Of a stretch of DNA of 64,000 nt, positions 32,489 to 40,020 are shown piece by piece. Origin of the DNA: JACVRW01 sp963751105 (lineage in GTDB: Bacteria; Actinomycetota; Thermoleophilia; Solirubrobacterales; Thermoleophilaceae); assembly GCA_963751105.1 (NCBI GenBank), contig CAVVTG010000002.1:2294001-2358000 (forward strand). Direction: 5' to 3'. Each line of letters begins with the position of its first letter. Position 1 is the first letter of the stretch. Below the pieces are notes generated by a model, which worked only from the letters and a program-made list of their open reading frames with translations, was not told the DNA's origin and ran no database searches. The translations under genes and the position numbers were made by a program.

Positions 32489-35394
32489 TGCTCGCTCCGG
32501 CAGATCGAGGGGTAGCGACAGCCCCCGTTCCAGTCGCAGCTGTCGGGCTTGGCGCACAGCTGCCCGGCACGCATCAGAGCGTCGGTGTCACGGATGCGCG
32601 CGAGCGCCCAGTCGAGTGTCTCGCGGAACTGCTCGGAGTCGCGCCGGTCGGTGTCGAAGAAGCCCGAGCCGAGCTCCTCGACATCGGCGGCCACCATTCC
32701 CCTGGGCCGGGGGTCCTTGTTGCCGAGGGCCACGTAGACCCCGCCCGCCGCGCGCAGCCCGAGCAGCCGCTCCACCACCAGCATGTACAGCGCCGCCTGG
32801 AAGCGGTTCTCCTTCTCCCAGCTCGCGACCTTGTAGCGGTCGACTCGCTTGCTGCCCTTGTAGTCGAGCACGAGCGCCATGCCGTCGCTCACGTCCACCC
32901 GGTCGATGCGCCCGCGCACGCGCAGCCCCTCGGCGATCTCGACCGGCTCGTCGCCCTCGGCCATGCCGAAGGTCAGCTCGAACCGGTCGGGCTCGAACTC
33001 GCTGTCGGAGTCGGCCTCGGCGCGCAGATAGCGCAACAGGTCGAATTCGAGCCGTCGCGCCGCCGCCTTCACGCGTGTCTGCTTCGGGGACAGCTGGAAG
33101 TCGCCCCTGCGCTGGTGCAGCTCCGCGAGGAGGATGCGTTCGGCGCGGGCGAGGTTGGCGTGGGTCACCCGGCGCTCGCCCGTCTCGTCGGCCAGCCGGC
33201 GGAAGGTGTGCTCGAGCACCGAGTGCGCATAGTCGCCGCGCACCATCGCCTCCGGGTCGGGCGCGAGCTCGTCGGGCCTCAGCAGGCTCTCCACCAGCCA
33301 CTTGACCGGACAGTCGGCGAACCGCTCCAGGGCGCCGGCCGACACCGCTTCGCGCGCCGCCAGGCGCGCCAGCAGCGGAGCTTCGGTTAGGGGTCCGGGC
33401 TCCGGCTCGGGCCGGGTCGGCCCCATCGCGGCCAGCGCCCGGTCCCACTCGGCCGCGGTGGGCGCCGAGTCGGGGCTCCAGGTCACGTCGGCCAGCGAGC
33501 GCTCGCGGAGCTCCGGTTCGCCGGCGAGCAGGTCGCTCACGTCGTCGACGAAGAACGACCTCGCCTCCGGGTTGCCCTCCTCGTCGCTCGAGCGCGACGA
33601 CAGCACGAGCAGCCGCTCCGCCCGCGAGGCGCAGACGTAGAACAGGTAGCGCTCGCGGTCGAGGCGGTCCTCGCGCACCGGGAGCAGCAGTCCGCTGGCG
33701 GTGGCGATCGCCCGGCGGTCCTCGTCGGACAGGAACGGCTCCGGCGCCGCTCCGCGCGGGAACTCGCCCTCCTGCAGGCCGCAGACGAACACGGCCTCGA
33801 AGCGCCGGGCGCGGATCGACTCCGGCGAGGCCACCTGCACGCGGTCGGGCTGAGGGACATCGCCCACGTGGACCTCGAGCTGCTCGAGCACCCGGTGGAC
33901 CCGGGCGGCGTCGGGCGGGCGCGGGCCGCCCCGCTCGAGGAGGGCACGCAGCTCCCCGAGGGCCGACTGGCCTGCGCGGAGGGCCCGGGCCTCGTCGAGC
34001 TCCGGGCCGGTGAGCACGGCCGCCCTGCGCTCGTGGGCCACGGCGAACAGCCGGCCGAGGCGGCCTTCCAGCTCGGCCACCAGCGCGGCGCCGTCGCGCG
34101 CGTCGCGGAGCCGGTCGAGCTCATCGAGCGGCCAGCGCTCCTCCTCCCACAGGCGACGGGCCTGATCGGCCGTGTGGGCTCCCTGCTTGCGCACCTCCGC
34201 CTCGAGTCGGTCGGCCAACCCGGGCAGCCGCAGCAGCCCCGGGGTGCGCAGGTAGGCCAGCAGGTCCTGCGCGCCGCCGCCCAGCAGGGCGCAGCGGATC
34301 AGCGCCAGCAGGCCGCGGCCGACGCCCGTGTGCCCGAACGGCACCGAGCGATCGATCGAGTAGGGAATGCCGTAGGCCCCGAAGACCTGCTCGAGCAGGG
34401 ACGCGTAGCGGCCCGGCTCCCGGAAGACCACGGCCAGGTCACCCGGGCGCACTCCCTCCCGCAGCAGGCCGAGGACGCGGACGCCGGCCAGCTCCACCTC
34501 CGCGCGCTCGCCGCCGGCGGAATGCAGCGAGATCGCCGTGCCCGGCTCCACTCCCGCCCCCGGCTCCTCGAACAGCAGCCGCTCGAGATGATGGAGAGCG
34601 CCGCGCGAGCCGCTCGCGTAGTGCTCGTCGACGGGGGGCAGCACCTGCTCCTGCGCGCCACGAGCCAGCAGCTCCTGGCGGATGCCCGCCGTGGCCCTGA
34701 AGGCCTCGCGCCCGGGCTCGAAGGGCAGCGAGACCGTCACGTCGGCGCCGCAGCGGGCGGCGATCGTCTCCAGGGCGTCGAGCTCCAGCAGCGTGAAGTC
34801 GTCGAAGCCGTAGACGAACAGGGGCGTCGAGCCCCACGCCCCCGGCGCCTCTCTCAGGGCGTCGAGCGCTCGCCACGCGTACAGCTCGGGATCCGCCAGC
34901 CCGGCCGCATCGAGCCCGCTGCGGTAGCCGCGGTAGACGGCGGCCACCTCCTCCGCGTAGGGGCGACGCGGACCATCGCCGCTCCAGTCCCGCAGCGCAC
35001 GGGTGAGGCGTGCCGGATCGACCATGGAGCGCTGCAGCTCGGCCACGAAGCGGGCCGCCGCGCGCACGAAGCCGGGCTGGCCCGCCGACTCGGCCATCAC
35101 CGTCAGCTCGATGCGACGCACCGCTTCCTCGACGATCAGCTCGCGCTGGAGCTCCGAGGCCACGCGGGCGCTGTAGCCCGCCCGGCGCGCGATCTCCTCG
35201 AACAGCCAGCGGAAGCGCAGCACCCGCGTTCCGAACACCGCGCCGCGCTCGGCCAGCTCGCGCTGGGCGTGCTCGACGTCGCCGAACGCGGGAACCACCA
35301 GTATCGGCTCGTCGTCGAGACGAGCCCTCAGTCCACCCAGCACGGCTCCTGCCTTTGCGGCGTTGGCCGGACCGGTGACGAGCGTCAGCGGCAT
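32485..35394 (-). CDS. addB: AddB-type nuclease subunit (PD-(D/E)XK, Fe-S)
   Basis: 969 residues. The N-terminal helicase-like fold has a degenerate nucleotide site (TGPANAAKAG instead of G-x-x-G-x-G-K-T). The C-terminal nuclease domain begins SAGALERFADCPVKWLVESL, has the catalytic LVLDYKGSKRVDRYK and closes with a cysteine cluster GQLCAKPDSCDWNGGCRYPS, then ICR, as in AddB/Cas4-type Fe-S nucleases. Only AddA should power unwinding. First gene of the addB-addA operon; ribosome-binding site GGAGGG upstream. Confidence 0.9.
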   Translation of the reverse strand: MPLTLVTGPANAAKAGAVLGGLRARLDDEPILVVPAFGDVEHAQRELAERGAVFGTRVLRFRWLFEEIARRAGYSARVASELQRELIVEEAVRRIELTVMAESAGQPGFVRAAARFVAELQRSMVDPARLTRALRDWSGDGPRRPYAEEVAAVYRGYRSGLDAAGLADPELYAWRALDALREAPGAWGSTPLFVYGFDDFTLLELDALETIAARCGADVTVSLPFEPGREAFRATAGIRQELLARGAQEQVLPPVDEHYASGSRGALHHLERLLFEEPGAGVEPGTAISLHSAGGERAEVELAGVRVLGLLREGVRPGDLAVVFREPGRYASLLEQVFGAYGIPYSIDRSVPFGHTGVGRGLLALIRCALLGGGAQDLLAYLRTPGLLRLPGLADRLEAEVRKQGAHTADQARRLWEEERWPLDELDRLRDARDGAALVAELEGRLGRLFAVAHERRAAVLTGPELDEARALRAGQSALGELRALLERGGPRPPDAARVHRVLEQLEVHVGDVPQPDRVQVASPESIRARRFEAVFVCGLQEGEFPRGAAPEPFLSDEDRRAIATASGLLLPVREDRLDRERYLFYVCASRAERLLVLSSRSSDEEGNPEARSFFVDDVSDLLAGEPELRERSLADVTWSPDSAPTAAEWDRALAAMGPTRPEPEPGPLTEAPLLARLAAREAVSAGALERFADCPVKWLVESLLRPDELAPDPEAMVRGDYAHSVLEHTFRRLADETGERRVTHANLARAERILLAELHQRRGDFQLSPKQTRVKAAARRLEFDLLRYLRAEADSDSEFEPDRFELTFGMAEGDEPVEIAEGLRVRGRIDRVDVSDGMALVLDYKGSKRVDRYKVASWEKENRFQAALYMLVVERLLGLRAAGGVYVALGNKDPRPRGMVAADVEELGSGFFDTDRRDSEQFRETLDWALARIRDTDALMRAGQLCAKPDSCDWNGGCRYPSICRSEQ

Positions 35395-35418
35395 TCGATC
35401 ACCCGGAGGGAGTCCGAA

Positions 35419-36030
35419 TCAGCCCTCGCTCTCTGACGCGAGGACACCCTGGCCGGCGGCCGCCTCGAGTGCCTGGACGAAGCGGCCGGCCGGCAGCAGC
35501 ACCGGCGCCTCCTGAAGCTCCCAACCGCGGTTCGGACGCATCACCCAGCGCGCGATGCGCAGGCGATCGCCATCCAGGCGCTCGACGCGCAACTCGTCGC
35601 GCAGATCGCCCGAGCGACCGGAGCTGGCGCCGTACCCGCCTGCAGTCGTGGCCGGCTGCTCGTCCAGGGCAGGCAGGTCGATGAGCTTGAGCTCGGCCGC
35701 CTCGGCCAGCAGGCCCGGAAGGTCATCGAGCGCGACCACCGGCGCCCCGCGCACGAGCGTCCCGGCATGCCAGGAGGCCAGGCGCAGCCCGCCCGGCACC
35801 TTCTCGAGGCGCACCTCGCGGGCGTCGTCGTAGGGACCGGCCGCGGCGAACACGCCGCGAGAGATCTGCGGTGCCGCCGGGCCGCTGCGTGAGCCGCCAC
35901 CGGTCTTACGCCGGGTGCCGGCGCCGGCAGAGCGCGAGCGGCTGGGCTTGAGATTGGGGTCGAGCACCGTTCCCTTGGCGCAGATCGGGCATTCGGCCGT
36001 GTAGCGATTGTGGCGGCAGAAGACGGGCAC
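35419..36030 (-). CDS. Protein with N-terminal zinc-ribbon-like motif, unknown function
   Basis: 203 residues. The N-terminus MPVFCRHNRYTAECPICAKG gives C-x-H-x6-C-x2-C, a compact zinc-binding knuckle, followed by a basic, Ser/Gly-rich linker (about 25-52) and a C-terminal alpha/beta domain (REVRLEKVPGGLRLASWHAG to LLPAGRFVQALEAAA). The GTG start is 7 bases after TAGATT, so it is probably leaderless. It precedes addB on the same strand with a 24-base gap and might be co-transcribed. Function unknown; nucleic-acid binding is a guess from the basic linker. Confidence 0.75.
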   Translation of the reverse strand: MPVFCRHNRYTAECPICAKGTVLDPNLKPSRSRSAGAGTRRKTGGGSRSGPAAPQISRGVFAAAGPYDDAREVRLEKVPGGLRLASWHAGTLVRGAPVVALDDLPGLLAEAAELKLIDLPALDEQPATTAGGYGASSGRSGDLRDELRVERLDGDRLRIARWVMRPNRGWELQEAPVLLPAGRFVQALEAAAGQGVLASESEG

Positions 36031-36037
36031 GCCGGCA

Positions 36038-36043
36038 AATCTA
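36038..36043 (-). promoter_or_regulatory. -10-like TAGATT
   Basis: TAGATT on the reverse strand ends 7 bases before GTG 36030; it may drive the zinc-knuckle gene and addBA. Confidence 0.45.
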
Positions 36044-36086
36044 GCTTGGCCGCCGGGCCCATCAAAGAGGGCCTCCTGCCACCATC

Positions 36087-37184
36087 GTGGCCATGCACAC
36101 GGTCGTGATCTCCGACCTCCACCTGGGCTCGCTCGCCGGGGCCGACCTGGGCGCTGGTGCGGGAGCGCGTGCGCGCCTGACCGAGGCCCTCGACGGAGCG
36201 GACCGGCTGGTCCTGCTGGGCGACGTGCTCGAGCTGCGCGAACGGCGCCTGGCGGACTCGCTCGCGTACGCGCGGCCCTTCTTCGAAGCCGTCGGCGAGG
36301 CCCTGGCGGGGCGCCGGCTCGTGCTGGTGCCCGGCAACCACGACCACGCTTTCACCGAGCCCTGGTTGTCGCGGATGCGGGTCGAAGGCGGCACGCTGGC
36401 CACGGAGAACGAGTGGCCGGTGGAGGCCGGAGACGGGCTGGCCGGCCGGATGGCCGCGCTGATGCCCGACGTCGAGGTCCGGGTCGCGTACCCCGGCCTG
36501 TTCCTCAGGCGCGGCGTGTTCGCCACCCACGGGCACTACCTCGACCTCCATCTCACCGTGCCCCGCCTCGAGTCGATCGCCGCCGCCGCCATGGGCCGCA
36601 TGACTCGGCGCGGCCACAGCGTGGCCTCGGCGGCCGACTACGAGGCCGTGCTCGCTCCGATGTACGCTTTCTACGACCGGCTGGCCGAGGCGGCGCCGCC
36701 GTCGGCGCTGAGGCGCGGCGGCACACTCTCACGGGGGGTCTGGGAGAGCGTGAACGGACACGGGCGCGCGGGACGGGTGCTGCTCGGGCGGGTGGCCATC
36801 CCGGCGGCGGTGGCCGCGCTCAACCGCGCGGGCCTCGGGCCGCTGAGCGCCGAGCTGACCGGCGAGGAGCTGCGCCGCGCCGGCCTGAAGGCCATGGCGC
36901 TGGTGGCCGACAGGCTGGCCCCGGGGGCCGAGCACGTGATCTTCGGCCACACGCACCGTCCTGGCCCTCTCCCGGGCGACCATCCGGCAGAGTGGCGCAC
37001 GCCCGCCGGTACACGCCTCTGGAACACGGGAGCCTGGCTCCATGAGGCCTCGTTCATGTCCCGGCCGGACCGGCGCAATCCGTACTGGCCCGGGACGATC
37101 CTGCGGCTCGAGGACAGCGGCGCCCCGAGGCTCGAGAACGTGATCGACGAGCTGCCGGTAGAACTCACGCATGCCCGCCTCTGA
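36087..37184 (+). CDS. Calcineurin-like metallophosphoesterase
   Basis: 365 residues with the five metallophosphoesterase blocks: SDLHLGS, LLGDVLEL, PGNHDHAF, ATHGHYLD and FGHTHRPG. The central ~100-residue helical part (about 160-260) is larger than in minimal family members. Its substrate (phospholipid, nucleotide or nucleic acid end) cannot be told. GTG 36087 or the in-frame ATG 36093 may be the start. The 3' end overlaps the LigD-polymerase gene by 14 bases, so the two are co-expressed. Confidence 0.88.
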   Translation: MAMHTVVISDLHLGSLAGADLGAGAGARARLTEALDGADRLVLLGDVLELRERRLADSLAYARPFFEAVGEALAGRRLVLVPGNHDHAFTEPWLSRMRVEGGTLATENEWPVEAGDGLAGRMAALMPDVEVRVAYPGLFLRRGVFATHGHYLDLHLTVPRLESIAAAAMGRMTRRGHSVASAADYEAVLAPMYAFYDRLAEAAPPSALRRGGTLSRGVWESVNGHGRAGRVLLGRVAIPAAVAALNRAGLGPLSAELTGEELRRAGLKAMALVADRLAPGAEHVIFGHTHRPGPLPGDHPAEWRTPAGTRLWNTGAWLHEASFMSRPDRRNPYWPGTILRLEDSGAPRLENVIDELPVELTHARL

Positions 37185-38241
37185 GGCAACGACGCTCGAC
37201 GCCGGCGGGCGCGAGCTGCGCGTGTCGAGCCACGATCGCGTGATCTTCCCGGAGACCGACCGCTCGGCGGCGGTCACGAAGCTCGACGTGGTCGAGTACT
37301 ACCTCGCCGTCGAGGAGGGCATCATGCGCGCGCTCGGGCGGCGGCCGACGACGCTCGAGCGCTGGCCGAAGGGCGTGCATCCGGGCATCGTGGTCTCGAC
37401 TCGCGAGAAGGGCGGGGGCGACGCCTTCTTCCAGAAGCGCGTCCCGAAGGGAGCTCCGGACTATCTCGAGACAGCCCGGATCGAGTTTCCCTCCGGGCGC
37501 CACGCGGACGAGATCTGCCCCACGGAGATCGCCGTCGTCGGCTGGGCGGCCCAGATGGGCACGATCACCTTCCATCCCTGGCCGGTGCGCCGCGAGGACG
37601 TCGACCACCCGGACGAGCTGCGCCTCGATCTCGACCCGCAGCCCGGAACGGACTTCGCCGACGCGGTCCGCGCCGCGGGAGAGGCGCGCGGGCTCCTGGA
37701 CGAGCTCGGCTACGCCGGCTTCCCGAAGACCTCGGGAGGCCGTGGAGTCCACATCTACGTGCGCATCGAGCCGCGCTGGACGTTCACGGACGTCCGTCAT
37801 GCGGCGATCGCCTTCGGGCGGGAGCTCGAGCGGCGCCTGCCGGGCGAGGTCACGACCAAATGGTGGAAGGAAGAGCGCGGCGAGCGCATCTTCGTGGACT
37901 ACAACCAGAACGCGCGCGATCGGACCATCGCCTCGGCCTACAGCGTCCGGCCCAGGCCGGGAGCGCCGGTCTCGGCGCCGGTCACCTGGGACGAGCTGAC
38001 GGAGGTCCAGCCCGAGGACTTCACCGTCGCGACAATGCCGGCGCGCTTCGCCGAGGTGGGCGACCGGCACGCCGCTATCGACGACGTGGCGCATTCGCTC
38101 GAGCCGCTCCTCGAGCTGTACGAGCGCGACGAGGCCGAGGGTCGCGGGGACATGCCCTACCCGCCCGACTATCCGAAGATGCCGGGAGAGCCCAAGCGGG
38201 TCCAGCCGTCGCGCGACCGCGACCGCAAGCGGACCGACTAA
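37171..38241 (+). CDS. LigD-type polymerase/primase domain protein (stand-alone)
   Basis: 356 residues corresponding only to the PolDom of LigD: SHDRVIFPETDRSAAVTKLD, VVSTREKGGGDAFFQKRVPK, catalytic LRLDLDPQPG (D-x-D), FPKTSGGRGVHIYVR and DYNQNARDRTIASAYSVRP. Such AEP-superfamily polymerases fill gaps and add ribonucleotides in end-joining repair. No ligase or phosphoesterase domain and no Ku gene is present; the upstream metallophosphoesterase is of another fold. Part of a repair-type run with xthA convergent downstream. Confidence 0.9.
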   Translation: MPASEATTLDAGGRELRVSSHDRVIFPETDRSAAVTKLDVVEYYLAVEEGIMRALGRRPTTLERWPKGVHPGIVVSTREKGGGDAFFQKRVPKGAPDYLETARIEFPSGRHADEICPTEIAVVGWAAQMGTITFHPWPVRREDVDHPDELRLDLDPQPGTDFADAVRAAGEARGLLDELGYAGFPKTSGGRGVHIYVRIEPRWTFTDVRHAAIAFGRELERRLPGEVTTKWWKEERGERIFVDYNQNARDRTIASAYSVRPRPGAPVSAPVTWDELTEVQPEDFTVATMPARFAEVGDRHAAIDDVAHSLEPLLELYERDEAEGRGDMPYPPDYPKMPGEPKRVQPSRDRDRKRTD

Positions 38242-39098
38242 GACTGCGGCAGCTTCTTCGCGCCCCGCTTCGTGACCGGAGCCGAGGGCGGCGGCACCAC
38301 CGGCCCGATGTCCCCGTCCGGCGCCTCGTCCAGGTCGACCATCACCGGGGCGTGGTCGCTGGGACCCTTGCCCTTGCGGGCCTGCCGGTCGATCCAGGCC
38401 GCCTCCACTCGAGCGGCCACCGTCTCGCTCGCCAGGACCAGATCGATCCGCATGCCCAGGTCCTGGTGGAACATGCCCGCGCGGTAGTCCCAGTAGGAGA
38501 ACACCCGCTCTCCCGGCCAGCGGTCCCGGACGACGTCGTGGAGGCCGACTCCCTGTAGCTGCGCGAGCGCGTCGCGCTCGGGCTGCGTGACGTGGGTCTG
38601 GCCGGCGTAGGCCTCGGGATCGAAGACGTCGTCGTCGGTGGGCGCGATGTTCATGTCGCCGCAGACGACGACATCGTCCGGGCCGGCGGCCACCTGCTCG
38701 CGCAGGGAGGCGAGCCAGGCGAGCTTGTAGCGATAGTGCTCCGAGTCGGGCTCACGCCCGTTGGGCACGTAGACCGAGACCACCCGGATGCCGTCGCACG
38801 TGGCCGACACAGCCCGCGCCTCGGGCTCCGGGAACCCGGGACCGCCCGGCAGCCCGGCCACCACGTCCTCCAGCCCCACGCGTGAGAGGATCGCGACGCC
38901 GTTCCACGCCGCCTCGCCGTGCGCGGCCACCGCATAGCCGCGCTCATCGAGCTCGCTGCCGAGCAGCTCGTTGAACGCGTCGTCGGTGAGCTTGGTCTCC
39001 TGCAGGCAGACCACGTCCGGGCGCCGCTCGTCCAACCAGGGCAGCAGCCGCGGCAGCCGCTGCTTGACCGAGTTGACGTTCCAGGTGGCGATCCGCAT
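38238..39098 (-). CDS. xthA: Exodeoxyribonuclease III (AP endonuclease)
   Basis: 286 residues: MRIATWNVNSVKQRLPRLLP, CLQETKL (metal-binding Glu), VVSVYVPNGRE with the catalytic Tyr, VVCGDMNIAP, FSYWDYRAGMF and final KGPSDHAPVMVDL. It cuts at abasic sites and trims 3' ends in base-excision repair. ATG 39098 begins exactly at the conserved N-terminus; the ~30-residue tail after DHAP is proline-rich. Converges with the LigD-polymerase gene with a 4-base overlap. Confidence 0.95.
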   Translation of the reverse strand: MRIATWNVNSVKQRLPRLLPWLDERRPDVVCLQETKLTDDAFNELLGSELDERGYAVAAHGEAAWNGVAILSRVGLEDVVAGLPGGPGFPEPEARAVSATCDGIRVVSVYVPNGREPDSEHYRYKLAWLASLREQVAAGPDDVVVCGDMNIAPTDDDVFDPEAYAGQTHVTQPERDALAQLQGVGLHDVVRDRWPGERVFSYWDYRAGMFHQDLGMRIDLVLASETVAARVEAAWIDRQARKGKGPSDHAPVMVDLDEAPDGDIGPVVPPPSAPVTKRGAKKLPQS

Positions 39099-39102
39099 CG
39101 GC

Positions 39103-39567
39103 CTACTTCGCGTCCCCACCGAGCATCGCGGCGAGCTCGTCGAGCACCTTCTGCTCCTCGTCGGAGACCTCCTTGCCGCCGATGCCGAGGAAGCCACCCT
39201 CCTTGTGGGCGTGGGCCACCGTGTCGGCCAGGCCGAGGAGAAACTGCCGGTAGGCCGCGGCTTCCTCCGGGGTGGCCTTGTCCGCCACCAGGTCCGTGGC
39301 CTCGCGCAGCCGCTGCGGGGCCTGCTCCCTGAGCCCCTCCAGCGATCCGAATTGCTTCGGGTCGACCTGAGGCGGCGTGGCCACGAGCTGGTCGATCAGC
39401 TCCACGCCCGCGCCCTCCTTGCGGGCTTCTTTGTACGCGCGCCCGAGGGACAGGCTCTCGCGAATGGTCCCGCCGCGGTCGGCCGCGATCACGAGCATCG
39501 CCGCCAGGGCGGGCGCCTCCGTGATCGTCGACCACTCCTCCGCGTTGAATGCCGCCTTGCTCGTCAT
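39103..39567 (-). CDS. Conserved hypothetical protein, actinobacterial type
   Basis: 154 residues. The start has GGAGG 8 bases upstream of ATG 39567. Helical text WSTITEAPALAAMLVIAADR, GTIRESLSLGRAYKEARK and a C-terminal segment GGFLGIGGKEVSDEEQKVLD. No catalytic motif or membrane segment. The stop is 4 bases before xthA, so the two are probably one operon. I know this kind of protein only as hypothetical in actinobacteria. Confidence 0.75.
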   Translation of the reverse strand: MTSKAAFNAEEWSTITEAPALAAMLVIAADRGGTIRESLSLGRAYKEARKEGAGVELIDQLVATPPQVDPKQFGSLEGLREQAPQRLREATDLVADKATPEEAAAYRQFLLGLADTVAHAHKEGGFLGIGGKEVSDEEQKVLDELAAMLGGDAK

Positions 39568-39613
39568 CGGTCGACCTCCGGTCGTGGCTGACTGCCTGCG
39601 AGTCTCGAAGGAT

Positions 39614-39973
39614 ATGGACGACAAGGTGAATCTCGCCGGCAAGCTCGCGCTGCTCGACAGGCCCTACAGCCCGGGCATCGTCGGCTATCTCAACGACTAC
39701 AAGCTCGCGGTGGTCAAGGCCCACGGCGAGTTCACCTGGCACAAGCACGAGGAGACCGACGACTTCTTCCTCGTGCTGTCAGGGCGGCTCACGATCCGCA
39801 TGCGCGACCGCGACGTCGAGCTGAGCGAGGGCGAGCTGTTCGTGGTGCCCCGGGGAGTCGAGCACTCCCCGGTGGCCGACGAGGAGGCCCACGTGCTGCT
39901 GATCGAGCCGAGGGGAACCCGCAACACGGGCGACGCGGGCGGGAAGCTGACGGCGCAGGAGCGGGAGATCTAG
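39614..39973 (+). CDS. Small cupin-domain protein
   Basis: 119 residues forming a single cupin barrel. Motif 1 is WHKHEETDDFFLVLSGRL (metal ligands His, His, Glu) and motif 2 GELFVVPRGVEHSPVADEE. It is a mononuclear-metal protein; enzymatic or sensing role unknown. ATG 39614 is preceded by AAGGA. Divergent from the hypothetical gene at 39567, 46 bases between the starts. Confidence 0.88.
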   Translation: MDDKVNLAGKLALLDRPYSPGIVGYLNDYKLAVVKAHGEFTWHKHEETDDFFLVLSGRLTIRMRDRDVELSEGELFVVPRGVEHSPVADEEAHVLLIEPRGTRNTGDAGGKLTAQEREI

Positions 39974-40004
39974 CCATCTGACGCGATTGGACCCGTTCGG
40001 CGGC

Positions 40005-40010
40005 TAGAGT
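40005..40010 (+). promoter_or_regulatory. -10-like TAGAGT for the SNF2 gene
   Basis: TAGAGT ends 10 bases before ATG 40021. Confidence 0.45.
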
Positions 40011-40020
40011 CATCCGTTTG

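Noticed and set aside
35419..36030. Zinc-knuckle protein as a third subunit of AddAB
   Set aside because: Only proximity supports it; there is no known third subunit and no helicase or nuclease motif in the protein.
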